In this document: piece by piece, positions 26,897-34,787 of the stretch
Numbering within the stretch: position 1 is the stretch's first letter
Layout: every line of letters begins with the position of its first letter
Source: Synergistales bacterium 58_81
GTDB lineage: Bacteria > Synergistota > Synergistia > Synergistales > Thermovirgaceae
Direction of reading: 5' to 3'
Assembly (NCBI GenBank): GCA_001509095.1
Contig: LGGV01000003.1
Span: forward strand, 1 to 49,734
DNA length: 49,734 nucleotides
The notes under the pieces: model-generated
What the model was told of the DNA's origin: nothing
The model's input: only the letters and a program-made list of their open reading frames with translations
Database searches by the model: none
Made by a program: the position numbers and the translations under genes

Positions 26897-28063
26897 CTAT
26901 TCCCTAAGGCCGAGGTATCTCTCCTCGGGGCTCATATTGTTGTTGATGAGGTCCATGAAGGCCTCCTCGGCGTTGTGGGGGAAGAAATCCCTTCCGCCCA
27001 GTCCATAAACGTATGTATTGGCAGGGATGTGGATACCGGCATCGTAAAGGGCTCCCTTTATCTCCGTGAAGAGCGGTGCCGGGGCCCCCAGGCTTGCCGC
27101 CCTGTCGAGAACCGCGATGGACTTGGCTCCCTTCAGGGCATCCACAACCGCTTTCGCCGGGAAGGGACGGAAGAGCCTTATCCTCAGGCACCCCACCTTG
27201 TGCCCCTTCTCCCTCAGACGGTCCACAGTATCCTTGGCGGCGCCGGCTGCAGACGACATTATCACCATGATGTGATCGGCATCGTCGGTCTTGTAGGTAT
27301 CCACGACAGGGTAGTCGCGGCCTGTCTTCTTGGCGAACTCTCCGGCGACCTCCCGGTAGACCCTTTCCACGTGCTTCATTGCTTCGACCTGTTGCCGCTT
27401 GATCTCGAAGTAGTAGTCAGTCAGGGCAAGAGATCCGTAGGCAACCGGGTTATCGATATCGAGGAGAGGGAAGAGAGGATCCCTTTCACCGATGAAAGAT
27501 CTGACCTCTTCGTCGTCCATGAACTCCACGGGCTCGAAGCAGTGGCTTGTGATGAATCCGTCCTGGCAGACGAAGACTGGCAGGAGAACGTCCTTGTGTT
27601 CTGCGATCCTGACGGCCATTATCATGGTGTCATAGACTTCCTGGCCGTCCTCGCAGTAGATGTGGATCCACCCGGAATCGCGCTCGGCCATGCTGTCGCT
27701 ATGGTCGCAGTGGATGTTGATCGGCGCTCCCAGGGACCTGTTGACCAGGCCGAAGACGATGGGCGCCCTGTAGGAGGCTGCAATAGGGAAGATCTCGTGC
27801 ATGAGGGCCACGCCGTTGGCGCTCGACGCCGTCATTACCCTGGCTCCGGATACAGCCGCGGCAAGGCAGGCGCTGATCGCAGAGTGCTCACTCTCGACGG
27901 TGACAAGGTTCGTGTCTACCAGGCCGTCAGCGACAAATTCCGAGAACTTCATGGGAATGTCCGTAGAAGGGGTGATGGGGTAGGCGGCGACCACATCAGG
28001 GTTGATCTGTCTCATCGCTTCTGCCACTGCCCAGTTCCCGGAAGTGATATCCTTTCTCGACAT
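26897..28063 (-). CDS. porA: Pyruvate:ferredoxin oxidoreductase, alpha subunit
   Basis: A 388-residue alpha subunit carrying the pyrimidine-binding half of the TPP site and the transketolase C-terminal domain. AAYPITPSTDIP and VESEHSAISACLAAAVSGAR near the N-terminus are family hallmarks; ASLGAPAPLFTEIKGAL lies in the C-terminal domain. I start at ATG 28063, which has AAAGGA about 9 nt upstream; the GTG at 28072 is too close to it. Complex oxidises pyruvate to acetyl-CoA, passing electrons to ferredoxin, and AckA uses the acetyl unit downstream. Confidence 0.94.
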   Translation of the reverse strand: MSRKDITSGNWAVAEAMRQINPDVVAAYPITPSTDIPMKFSEFVADGLVDTNLVTVESEHSAISACLAAAVSGARVMTASSANGVALMHEIFPIAASYRAPIVFGLVNRSLGAPINIHCDHSDSMAERDSGWIHIYCEDGQEVYDTMIMAVRIAEHKDVLLPVFVCQDGFITSHCFEPVEFMDDEEVRSFIGERDPLFPLLDIDNPVAYGSLALTDYYFEIKRQQVEAMKHVERVYREVAGEFAKKTGRDYPVVDTYKTDDADHIMVIMSSAAGAAKDTVDRLREKGHKVGCLRIRLFRPFPAKAVVDALKGAKSIAVLDRAASLGAPAPLFTEIKGALYDAGIHIPANTYVYGLGGRDFFPHNAEEAFMDLINNNMSPEERYLGLRE

Positions 28064-28091
28064 CCTGTTCACGTCCTTTCGATCGGCAGGG

Positions 28092-28388
28092 CTACTGCTC
28101 GATGAATTCTGATTCAGGCCGCATCTCTATGGCCTTCTTGGGGCAGACGGCGGCGCAGGTCCCGCACCCCTTGCAGAAGAAGTAGTCGATACCTGTTACC
28201 TTTCCTTCCGGAGTAGCCTTTATGGATTTGTCGGGGCACTGGATCCAGCACTGGAGGCAGTGAATGCACTCCTCCTCGTTCCAGACGGGGCGCATGCTCC
28301 GCCACTGTCCGGTCTGGACCTTCTCGGAGGTCGAGGCCGGTACCGTAGTTGCGAGAGGCAGATCTTTCCAGCCCTTTAACGAACTCAT
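28092..28388 (-). CDS. porD: Pyruvate:ferredoxin oxidoreductase, delta (ferredoxin-like) subunit
   Basis: A 98-residue iron-sulfur subunit with two [4Fe-4S] motifs: CIHCLQCWIQCPDKSI (about residues 41-56) and CKGCGTCAAVCPKKAI (about residues 72-87). It carries electrons from the TPP site toward free ferredoxin. The N-terminal 35 residues match the lead common to PorD. It overlaps the porC stop by 4 bp on the minus strand. Confidence 0.95.
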   Translation of the reverse strand: MSSLKGWKDLPLATTVPASTSEKVQTGQWRSMRPVWNEEECIHCLQCWIQCPDKSIKATPEGKVTGIDYFFCKGCGTCAAVCPKKAIEMRPESEFIEQ

Positions 28389-28960
28389 CCCTGCTGCACC
28401 TCCTCGTATCCGCGACGGATCGCGTTCTGGTTAGCCTTGAGGACCTTTTCTGGGAGTTTTGCCCCCATTTTGTGGGTAAAGTGGTCTATGAACGCATCAA
28501 CGGGAACATCTTTGAAGAAGTGTGCCAATGCGCCCAGCATGGGTGTATTGGGTCTGTTCTGACCGAACTCTTCAAGGGTTATCCTGGTCGCATCGACGGT
28601 CATGAGCTTTACCGAATCCTTCAGACCCAGCTTCTTCTTGACGTTCGCCGGTGACTCGGGCGAGTTGATGATGTAGACGGTGGTTTCCTTGCCCCCCTCG
28701 GTGGGCTTGACGGCTTCGATCAGCGTGGGGTCGATCAGGACCACTATATCCGGGCTGAGGACTCCGGAACGATTCCTGATCGGTCTGTCCGATACCCTGT
28801 TGAAGGCCTTCATTGGCGCTCCCTGGCGCTCGGCTCCGTACTCGGGGAAAGACTGGGTGTGCTTGCCTGCCTCGAAAAGCACCTCCGCCAGGATGGCGGA
28901 ACCCGTCTTGGCTCCCTGTCCTCCCCTTCCATGCCATCGAACTTCGATGACTTCCGACAT
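28385..28960 (-). CDS. porC: Pyruvate:ferredoxin oxidoreductase, gamma subunit
   Basis: A 191-residue gamma subunit with RWHGRGGQGAKTGSAILAE at residues 8-26 and the SFPEYGAERQGAPM segment near residue 37, both diagnostic of the family; it helps bind CoA and bridges alpha and beta. First gene of the four-subunit por operon, with a strong ribosome site (GGAGGGG) and an unusually long folded leader (29.0-29.18 kb). Confidence 0.95.
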   Translation of the reverse strand: MSEVIEVRWHGRGGQGAKTGSAILAEVLFEAGKHTQSFPEYGAERQGAPMKAFNRVSDRPIRNRSGVLSPDIVVLIDPTLIEAVKPTEGGKETTVYIINSPESPANVKKKLGLKDSVKLMTVDATRITLEEFGQNRPNTPMLGALAHFFKDVPVDAFIDHFTHKMGAKLPEKVLKANQNAIRRGYEEVQQG

Positions 28961-29049
28961 AAATACCCCTCCTTCATGGAAGATGCGTTGGAACGGTCAA
29001 TTGCGGTTAATCAAAAAAGCCAACTTAAATGATAACACACAACAATATA

Positions 29050-29158
29050 GATGCTCCCCGGCTAGCTTTGCCTCATGGGTCGCCGTGGGTAGGGGAGCAG
29101 TAAGAACTGCATCCTGAAGGTTATAATAATGAACCACCGGAAAGGTCCGGCTCTTCAG
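29050..29158 (-). ncRNA. Structured 5' leader of the por operon (candidate cis-regulatory RNA)
   Basis: Downstream of the por promoter the leader folds into two adjacent modules on the minus strand. Module B (29158-29114) closes with CTGAAG/CTTCAG and holds the hairpin CCGGA-CCTT-TCCGG. Module A (29113-29050) is a three-way junction with no unpaired bases at the joint: GATG/CATC, CAGT-TCTT-ACTG, and CTCCCC/GGGGAG capping a 32-nt loop with GGCAAAGCTAGCC. A T6 run lies farther down at 29018-29013. I do not recognise it as a named riboswitch. Function is inferred from position and folding only. Confidence 0.5.
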
Positions 29159-29181
29159 AATATTTCGTTCAGTGCATGTAT

Positions 29182-29209
29182 ATTGTATGTAAGCAAAACC
29201 TTGTGTCAA
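29182..29209 (-). promoter_or_regulatory. Promoter for the por operon
   Basis: On the minus strand TTGACA (29204-29209), a 16-bp spacer and TACAAT (29182-29187), both near consensus. The start would be near 29175, giving a leader of about 215 nt before porC. Confidence 0.75.
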
Positions 29210-29267
29210 GCCTGAATAGTTTTTACACTGCTTCTCAGCTGCTCTTTTCGGAAGGGGAGTGCCCGTA

Positions 29268-30203
29268 TTGATACCTCTGGGTGATATCCTGGCAAGAAGG
29301 GACCCGGCAAGCATGATCCAGATGATCTCCAACCATAAAGCGCCCTTTAGTGCCGTCGAGATCGGCTTCGGGAACGGCGAGTTCCTTCAGCATGCAGCAT
29401 TGGAGAGACCCGATGGCCTTTTTTTCGGCATCGAGGTCTCAATCAACTGTGTAATGAAGGCTCTAAAACGGACACGGAGATCGTCGCTGGGCAATGTCCG
29501 TTTACTACTGGGAGATGCCCGTTTCCTGCTGAACGAATGTTTCCCCGAGGATTGGCTGGATGCTGTTTACATGAACTTCCCCTGCCCATGGCCAAAAAGC
29601 AGGCATGCAAAGAGAAGAGTGACATCCTGGGGATTCGGGGACGTTTTGGCGGGCGTCCTCAAGATTGGAGGGCTCTTCGAGCTGGTGACGGATGATGAAA
29701 GATACGCTGAGGATGCAGCCATTACGATACCATCCCACCCCGCGATAGAAATGGAAGCTTTCGAAGCGGACCCCTTGAGGAAAGTGCGCACCAAGTACGA
29801 AAGGAAGTGGATGGAAGCCGGTAGAAGGATCTACCTTCTTAGGTTCAGGAAGGAGAGATCTTTCAGAAGAAAAACCCTGGGAAGGGGAGTGGAGGAGTTG
29901 CACAAGGCTTTGGAAAGACCCTGTCCGGAACTGAGGGAACTCTCGACGCTCACGGGGAGGGAGGGAGGTCAGAAGGAGGCCAGGTGGGTATTCAGGGACT
30001 GTTATATCAACCCTGAAGGGGTGGTGCTGCTGGAGACTCTGACCTCTGATGAGGGTTTCGAACAGTCCTTCTTCTTCAGGATCGTTCCGAGAGGCCAAGG
30101 TTGCATGGTCAAGGTGGATGCCTCCACACGACCATTCACCACTCCATCGGTGTCAGGAGCCTTTCTGGAGGTAGTCTCCTTCCTCGAGGGAGGAGGGCTA
30201 TGA
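29268..30203 (+). CDS. trmB: tRNA (m7G46) methyltransferase TrmB, long form
   Basis: A 311-residue SAM enzyme. The methyltransferase core spans about residues 1-200: VEIGFGNGEFL (SAM loop), FFGIEV, then NFPCPWPKSRHAKRR, and VTDDERYAED. The usual NFPDPWPK aspartate is a cysteine here (Cys106). About 100 extra C-terminal residues follow, an extension also found in some thermophile TrmB proteins as I recall. TTG 29268 is preferred over GTG 29259 because GGAAGGGGAG lies 8 nt before TTG. It overlaps trmO by 4 bp (ATGA). Confidence 0.88.
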   Translation: MIPLGDILARRDPASMIQMISNHKAPFSAVEIGFGNGEFLQHAALERPDGLFFGIEVSINCVMKALKRTRRSSLGNVRLLLGDARFLLNECFPEDWLDAVYMNFPCPWPKSRHAKRRVTSWGFGDVLAGVLKIGGLFELVTDDERYAEDAAITIPSHPAIEMEAFEADPLRKVRTKYERKWMEAGRRIYLLRFRKERSFRRKTLGRGVEELHKALERPCPELRELSTLTGREGGQKEARWVFRDCYINPEGVVLLETLTSDEGFEQSFFFRIVPRGQGCMVKVDASTRPFTTPSVSGAFLEVVSFLEGGGL

Positions 30204-30637
30204 ACGGGTATGCTCTTTACCCCGTCGGTTTTGTGCGCTCTCCCATAACCAGACCGGTACCGCCCGATGATTTCCGTGGCATAAGATCGACGATCGAGAT
30301 CCTGCCCGAATTCGAGGAGGCTTTGGAGGGACTGGAAGGGGAGAAGCACATCCTTGTTCTTTTCAGGTTTCATCTCTCCGAAGGGTTTTCCATGAAGGTC
30401 CATCCGAGAGGCGATCTTAACAGGCCACTCAGGGGCGTTTTCTCGACCTGCAGCCCCGACAGGCCCAACCAGATCGGCGCAAGCCTTGTCAGACTGAGCA
30501 AGGTGAAGGGTGCCACCCTGACAGTAGAGGACCTGGACGCAGTGGACGGTACGCCTGTAATAGACATCAAACCCTTCAGAGGGATAGACCGCAGATCAAA
30601 GGAGCTGGGGACTTCCCCGGGGGAGCGGGACAGTTGA
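30200..30637 (+). CDS. trmO: tRNA t6A37 N6-methyltransferase TrmO (TsaA family)
   Basis: A 145-residue TsaA/VirR-type beta-barrel protein; E. coli TrmO methylates t6A37 of tRNA-Thr using SAM. PVGFVRSP near the N-terminus, the LEGLEGEKHILVLFRFH segment, the motif VFSTCSPDRPNQIG and VDGTPVIDIKPF are all present. This is the single-domain short form. It overlaps trmB at the start and rsmD at the end, so a tRNA/rRNA methylation set is co-translated here. Confidence 0.9.
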   Translation: MNGYALYPVGFVRSPITRPVPPDDFRGIRSTIEILPEFEEALEGLEGEKHILVLFRFHLSEGFSMKVHPRGDLNRPLRGVFSTCSPDRPNQIGASLVRLSKVKGATLTVEDLDAVDGTPVIDIKPFRGIDRRSKELGTSPGERDS

Positions 30638-31146
30638 AACAGGCCCGACCCACTTCCGGCCTTGTGCTTCATGCTTTGTTCAATATCCTTGGGCCTGGTG
30701 ACGGCAAATCCTTCCTTGACCTCTTTTCGGGGACAGGGAGAGTAGGAGCCGAGGCCTGCAGAAGGGGTTTCTGTCCCGTAGTCCTGGTCGATTCCTGCAG
30801 AAGGGGTTTTCCGAAAACGGAGGGATCTGGAGGTTTGAATGAAACGGAGTTCCTGGGCATGGATATCCGACGGGCCCTGCTGGTCCTGGAAAAAAGGGGT
30901 CGACCTTTTGACGTGATCTTTGCCGATCCTCCCTACGGCATCGGATGGGTAGCGAGAATGGCCTCATTGAACTCCCGTCTCTCTGGTATCATGAAAGCGA
31001 AAGGACTGTTCGTTCTTGAACATTCCCGAAGGGAAGCGATCGATCCTGCCGGCTGGAAGGGGTGGGACCTTTACTCCCGGACTTACGGAGAGACTTTACT
31101 CACCTTTTTCAGCAAGAAGACGGAAAAAGAGGGGGAGACGCCTTGA
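30634..31146 (+). CDS. rsmD: 16S rRNA (guanine966-N2)-methyltransferase RsmD, short N-terminus
   Basis: A 170-residue methyltransferase with the SAM loop LDLFSGTGRVGAEACRRG and the catalytic ADPPYG motif. Family members usually begin with about 20 residues (R-V-x-G-G...G-R-x-L) before RPTS; here the start is TTG 30634 only five residues before RPTS, and no upstream in-frame start exists. A 16-bp direct repeat (30755-30770, 30794-30809) encodes CRRGF twice and lies where the family has an ordinary helix. Activity is likely but not certain. Its stop overlaps coaD. Confidence 0.82.
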   Translation: MKQARPTSGLVLHALFNILGPGDGKSFLDLFSGTGRVGAEACRRGFCPVVLVDSCRRGFPKTEGSGGLNETEFLGMDIRRALLVLEKRGRPFDVIFADPPYGIGWVARMASLNSRLSGIMKAKGLFVLEHSRREAIDPAGWKGWDLYSRTYGETLLTFFSKKTEKEGETP

Positions 31147-31643
31147 TCAGAGCGATGTATCCCGGGTCTTTCGACCCAATAACGAACGGGCACATATATA
31201 TTGCCGAAAGGGCCGCGGCAATATTCGACGATCTCACCGTGGGTGTTCTCAACAACAATCAGAAGAAATACACCTTCTCCAAGGAGGAGAGGGAGACCAT
31301 GACCAGGGAGGCCCTTAGCCACCTTTCCAACGTAAGGGTAAAACACTTCGAGGGTCTCCTGGTGGATTTTATGAGAGCCGAGAAGTGCCGTGTGATCATC
31401 CGGGGTCTTAGAGCTCTTTCGGATTTCGAGTACGAGTTCCAGCTTGCCCTCATGAACCGGCAGCTTGCACCCGAGATAGAGACCTTCTTTATCGTCACCG
31501 AAGCAAGATATTCCTATCTTTCCAGCCGGGCTGTGAAGGAGGTCTTTCATTTCGGAGGGGCGATCCACGATATGGTGCCCCCCGGAGTCTTCCGGAGGCT
31601 GAGAGAGAGATTCCCGCCCCTGCCAGGTTTCAGACAGGCCTGA
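31143..31643 (+). CDS. coaD: Phosphopantetheine adenylyltransferase
   Basis: A 166-residue enzyme of coenzyme A synthesis (4'-phosphopantetheine plus ATP to dephospho-CoA). AMYPGSFDPITNGHIYI has the nucleotidyl-transfer T/HxGH motif (TNGH), RGLRALSDFEYEFQLALMN and the C-terminal YSYLSSRAVKEV segment are diagnostic. TTG 31143 lies in the ribosome-site context GGGGGAGACGCC and matches the usual N-terminal length. The rsmD-coaD pair is widespread. It overlaps the convergent tmcAL by 14 bp. Confidence 0.95.
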   Translation: MIRAMYPGSFDPITNGHIYIAERAAAIFDDLTVGVLNNNQKKYTFSKEERETMTREALSHLSNVRVKHFEGLLVDFMRAEKCRVIIRGLRALSDFEYEFQLALMNRQLAPEIETFFIVTEARYSYLSSRAVKEVFHFGGAIHDMVPPGVFRRLRERFPPLPGFRQA

Positions 31644-32844
31644 CGGGGAGGTTCCCTGATTCGCCGAAGAGCTCGGGGCTCTGGACCAGGTTTTCCCAGA
31701 TCGAAGTGGCCCTGTATTCCAGATCGGCGATCATCCGCTGGTATGTACCCGGCCTGCCTTTGGGACGGGTTACGACGGGGAGCCTTGAGGCTGTCCTCAT
31801 CTTCTTGAGGATCTCCTGTCCCTTTCTGTCCCAGCCCAGAACCCTTATGTAGGGAGGGCCAAGTCTTTGCGCTTTCCTGTTCGCACGATGGTCGAACCCC
31901 ATGAGCGAGTGGCAGGCGAACCGCTGGATCTTGCTCCTTGGATACCTCCGACTGGTGCAAAGGCTTACGAACTCCTCGAAAGAGACGGCCCTGGCGGCGC
32001 TGGCCGTCAGGAGGTTCTCGATCCCTTCCCTCATCTCCGCAAACCTGGAGAGCCTGGAGGGGCCGTCTCTCATCAGCACTGTCCGCAGGATCCTCCAGAA
32101 CACATCCAGGGAGAGTATGCATCTGCCCCTGGATATCTCCGTCTCAAGCATTGAAAGAGCTTCAGGGGGCATTACCATCCTTACCGGATCGGAGAGACCT
32201 TCGGTCCTTACGGTGTTCCTGATCCAGCCTGCCCCGGCAAAGGTCCCTGAAGATCCCGAGTGATACCCTGCCCCTGTCCTCTTGATCGGAGTTATCCGGA
32301 GGGGGTAGTTGCGCTCGATTATCCGCTGGACATACTCCTGGGCCAGGATATTGTTGGGGGATGAAAGCATCTCCCCGGCACCGGGCAGCAAGTGCTCTAT
32401 GGCGAAGGTCCTTGCCTCGGCGTAGGAGAAGCCGCGGTTGAGTCGGTTCCTGAGGACCTTTTTGAAGGAGTCCGGTTCTTCCAACAGGATCCTTGCCGCA
32501 GCCTCCAGCGGTGCTTCGGGGTCTTCCATGCCGAATGAGAGGTGGGTAACGACACCGGTCATAGCCATCAGGTCCACCGCTGCCGATCCGAAGACCCCGG
32601 CGTTGTGGCAGGAGAAAGCCGTCGGAAGTTCCAGCACAAGGTTGGCGCCGAAACTGAGGGCCATCCGGGTACGGCTCCACTTGTCGATAAAGGCGGGTTC
32701 CCCCCGCTGGACAAAGCTCGACGATAGCACGACCACCGCTGCATCGGCGCCGGCTGTTTCCAGAGACCGGTTCATGTGGTATAAATGTCCATTGTGAAAG
32801 GGGTTATACTCGGCAATGATCCCGACAATGCTTTTCCCAAACAT
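31630..32844 (-). CDS. tmcAL: tRNA(Met) cytidine acetate ligase TmcAL (YlbM)
   Basis: A 404-residue adenylate-forming enzyme that in Bacillus makes N4-acetylcytidine at position 34 of elongator tRNA-Met. IIAEYNPFHNGHLYHM (residues 9-24) has the HxGH nucleotidyl-transfer motif, and SSSFVQRGEPAFIDKWSRTRMAL is the other hallmark. Length is normal. It is divergent from ackA across an 86-bp gap containing a 12-bp palindrome, and tail-overlaps coaD. A CAU tRNA that could be its substrate lies at 11.7 kb. Confidence 0.93.
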   Translation of the reverse strand: MFGKSIVGIIAEYNPFHNGHLYHMNRSLETAGADAAVVVLSSSFVQRGEPAFIDKWSRTRMALSFGANLVLELPTAFSCHNAGVFGSAAVDLMAMTGVVTHLSFGMEDPEAPLEAAARILLEEPDSFKKVLRNRLNRGFSYAEARTFAIEHLLPGAGEMLSSPNNILAQEYVQRIIERNYPLRITPIKRTGAGYHSGSSGTFAGAGWIRNTVRTEGLSDPVRMVMPPEALSMLETEISRGRCILSLDVFWRILRTVLMRDGPSRLSRFAEMREGIENLLTASAARAVSFEEFVSLCTSRRYPRSKIQRFACHSLMGFDHRANRKAQRLGPPYIRVLGWDRKGQEILKKMRTASRLPVVTRPKGRPGTYQRMIADLEYRATSIWENLVQSPELFGESGNLPVRPV

Positions 32845-32864
32845 GGACCCGGACCTTCCTTCCT

Positions 32865-32876
32865 GTCATATATGAC
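32865..32876. promoter_or_regulatory. Perfect palindrome between tmcAL and ackA
   Basis: GTCATATATGAC is a 12-bp perfect palindrome in the divergent gap, 21 bp from the tmcAL start and 55 bp before ackA. It may be an operator; it also contains -10-like TATATG. No regulator can be named. Confidence 0.4.
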
Positions 32877-32930
32877 TACGATAGATCCGTGGAACGGTTC
32901 CGGTCAACACTTAAGGAGGTTTGAACAGGG

Positions 32931-34127
32931 ATGAAGGTTCTAGTTCTCAACTGCGGAAGCTCCTCTCTGAAGTACCAGCTTTTCGACATGACTTCGGAGG
33001 AGGTCCTCGCGAAGGGCCTGGTGGAGAGGATAGGGATCGACGGTTCCAGGGTGAAGCATGAAAAGACCGGGGTCGAGCCTCTCAAGTTCGACATTCCTAT
33101 ACCCAACCACAAAGTAGGGATCAAGGTCGTTCTTGACACCCTTCTCGACGGGGACCAGGGGGTCATAAGGAATCTCGATGAGCTCAGAGCCGTAGGACAC
33201 AGGGTAGTTCACGGCGGAGAAAAGTTCGCACGATCGGTGATAGTTACCCCCGAGGTCCTGGATGTGATCGAGGAGTGCGTCCCCCTGGCTCCGCTTCACA
33301 ACCCGGCCAACCTTATGGGTATCAAGGCCATGATGGAGGTCCTGCCGGATGTTCCCCAGGTTGCTGTTTTCGACACCGCCTTCCATCAGACAATGCCCGA
33401 TTACGCCTATATTTACGGCCTCCCCTTCCACTACTACGAGAAGCAGAGGGTCAGACGTTACGGGTTCCATGGTACAAGCCACTTCTACGTTGCCTACAGG
33501 GCAGCCGAGATGCTGGGGAAGCCCATAGAGGACCTGAAGATAGTAACATGCCACCTGGGTAACGGGAGCTCCATCTCTGCTGTAAAGGGAGGCAGATCGA
33601 TCGACACGAGCCTCGGGTTCGGTACCGTCCCTGGCGTACTTATGGGAACCCGGTGCGGTGATGTCGACCCCACGGTCATCCTTTATCTTATGGAACAGGA
33701 TGGCATCGACCCCAAGTCGATGAGCCATATCGTCCATAAGGAGAGCGGACTTCAGGGGATCTCCGGCATCAGCAGCGATCTCAGGGATGTTGAAGAGGCC
33801 GCCGCCGAGGGTAACGACAGGGCAAGGCTTGCCCTTGATATTCTCTGTTACGGTATCCGCAAGCACGTATGTGCCTATGCAGGTGCCATGGGTGGTATCG
33901 ATGCCATCGTCTTTACCGCAGGCATCGGCGAGAACAGCACTACCGTCAGGAGAATGGTCTGCCAAGGGCTGGAGTTCCTGGGGGCGAAGATAAACCTGGA
34001 AAGGAACAACGTAAGGGGCAAGGAGGCTTTCATTAACGAGCCGGATTCCAGGGTGAGCATCATGGTGGTGCCGACCAACGAAGAGCTCGTCATAGCAAGG
34101 GACACCAGGGAGCTCGCGATAGGGTAG
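32931..34127 (+). CDS. ackA: Acetate kinase
   Basis: A 398-residue enzyme converting acetyl phosphate and ADP to acetate and ATP, the energy-yielding step of acetate fermentation. VLVLNCGSSSLKYQLFD (residues 3-19), RYGFHGTSHFYVA (about 178), GNGSSISAVKGG and FTAGIGENS (near the C-terminus) are the classical signatures. AAGGAGG precedes the ATG. No pta is in the window. With PorABCD it completes pyruvate to acetate. Confidence 0.97.
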   Translation: MKVLVLNCGSSSLKYQLFDMTSEEVLAKGLVERIGIDGSRVKHEKTGVEPLKFDIPIPNHKVGIKVVLDTLLDGDQGVIRNLDELRAVGHRVVHGGEKFARSVIVTPEVLDVIEECVPLAPLHNPANLMGIKAMMEVLPDVPQVAVFDTAFHQTMPDYAYIYGLPFHYYEKQRVRRYGFHGTSHFYVAYRAAEMLGKPIEDLKIVTCHLGNGSSISAVKGGRSIDTSLGFGTVPGVLMGTRCGDVDPTVILYLMEQDGIDPKSMSHIVHKESGLQGISGISSDLRDVEEAAAEGNDRARLALDILCYGIRKHVCAYAGAMGGIDAIVFTAGIGENSTTVRRMVCQGLEFLGAKINLERNNVRGKEAFINEPDSRVSIMVVPTNEELVIARDTRELAIG

Positions 34128-34136
34128 GAAGAGGTC

Positions 34137-34787
34137 ATGAAGAAGAGGGGAAGGAGCAGTGCCCCTGGGATAATGGTAAAACCCCGGGAATGGTCGTGTA
34201 CCTTTGACGGCGGAGCAGTGGCCGTTTCGAATGAGCCGCTGTCGATCAAGTGCGAACTACCTCTTTCGGGGTACATAGACCATTGGGGGCAGGAGTACAG
34301 GTTCAACGATCCCGTGCTCGTCCTCGCAACCGTTACGGGCGATACTTCAGGACTGGTGGTCGAACTTGCCATAGAAGCCAGAACGGAAGTTGACTGTGCG
34401 AGATGTCTGGAGCCCACCCCTCTTGAAATTTCAGAGGTTTTCCGTTACTTTTATAAGCCGCTGCCGGAGACAGAGGGCGGTCAGGGTCAGGAGAAAGATG
34501 CTGAAGGCGACGAAGACCTGGTCCTGGTCTCAGCTGTAGAGGGGGAGATCGATCTTTCCGATCAGGTCTGGGAGTATCTCATTCTCTCCCTTCCCGAGAA
34601 GGTGCTGTGTTCCGAGGAATGTCAGGGCATTTGCCCCGTCTGCGGTAAGAACAAGAACAGCGGCGAGTGCCGATGTCCAGGTCACGAGACCGATCCGAGG
34701 TTCGACGTCCTGGCTGAATTGATCGATGATACAGGGGAAAAAGCTCCCGGGAAAGGAGGAAACAGGAATGGCCGCTCCAAAAAGTAG
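34137..34787 (+). CDS. DUF177 (YceD) family protein
   Basis: A 216-residue protein of the YceD/DUF177 family, which sits beside rpmF almost everywhere and is implicated in 23S rRNA or ribosome maturation. The VDCARCLEPT (CxRC) motif near residue 86 and the C-terminal CGKN...C zinc-like segment (CSEECQGICPVCGKN) are present. The last 20 residues are lysine- and glycine-rich. It overlaps rpmF by 20 bp and follows ackA by 9 bp. Confidence 0.88.
   Translation: MKKRGRSSAPGIMVKPREWSCTFDGGAVAVSNEPLSIKCELPLSGYIDHWGQEYRFNDPVLVLATVTGDTSGLVVELAIEARTEVDCARCLEPTPLEISEVFRYFYKPLPETEGGQGQEKDAEGDEDLVLVSAVEGEIDLSDQVWEYLILSLPEKVLCSEECQGICPVCGKNKNSGECRCPGHETDPRFDVLAELIDDTGEKAPGKGGNRNGRSKK

Larger units (their letters stand above)
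28961..29267. other. Divergent gap between porC and trmB
   Basis: About 307 bp without a convincing gene. It holds the por promoter, the folded por leader and, on the plus strand, no promoter of comparable quality for trmB. An open frame across it on the minus strand contains the por promoter and overlaps trmB, so I do not treat it as a gene. Confidence 0.7.

Noticed and set aside
26714-28105. 463-codon open frame on the plus strand opposite porB/porA
   Set aside because: It is a shadow of porA and porB; no family resemblance or ribosome site, while the minus-strand genes are unmistakable.
29050-29113. Cyclic-di-GMP-I (GEMM) riboswitch
   Set aside because: GCAAAGC and TAGCCGGG occur as in GEMM, but the conserved 5' CAAACC block and the GGCCTA/TAGG helix are missing and the helix arrangement is different.
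28997-29332. 111-codon open frame on the minus strand between porC and trmB
   Set aside because: It contains the por promoter and the folded leader, overlaps the trmB start, has no ribosome site and resembles no family I know. The leader RNA explains the sequence better.
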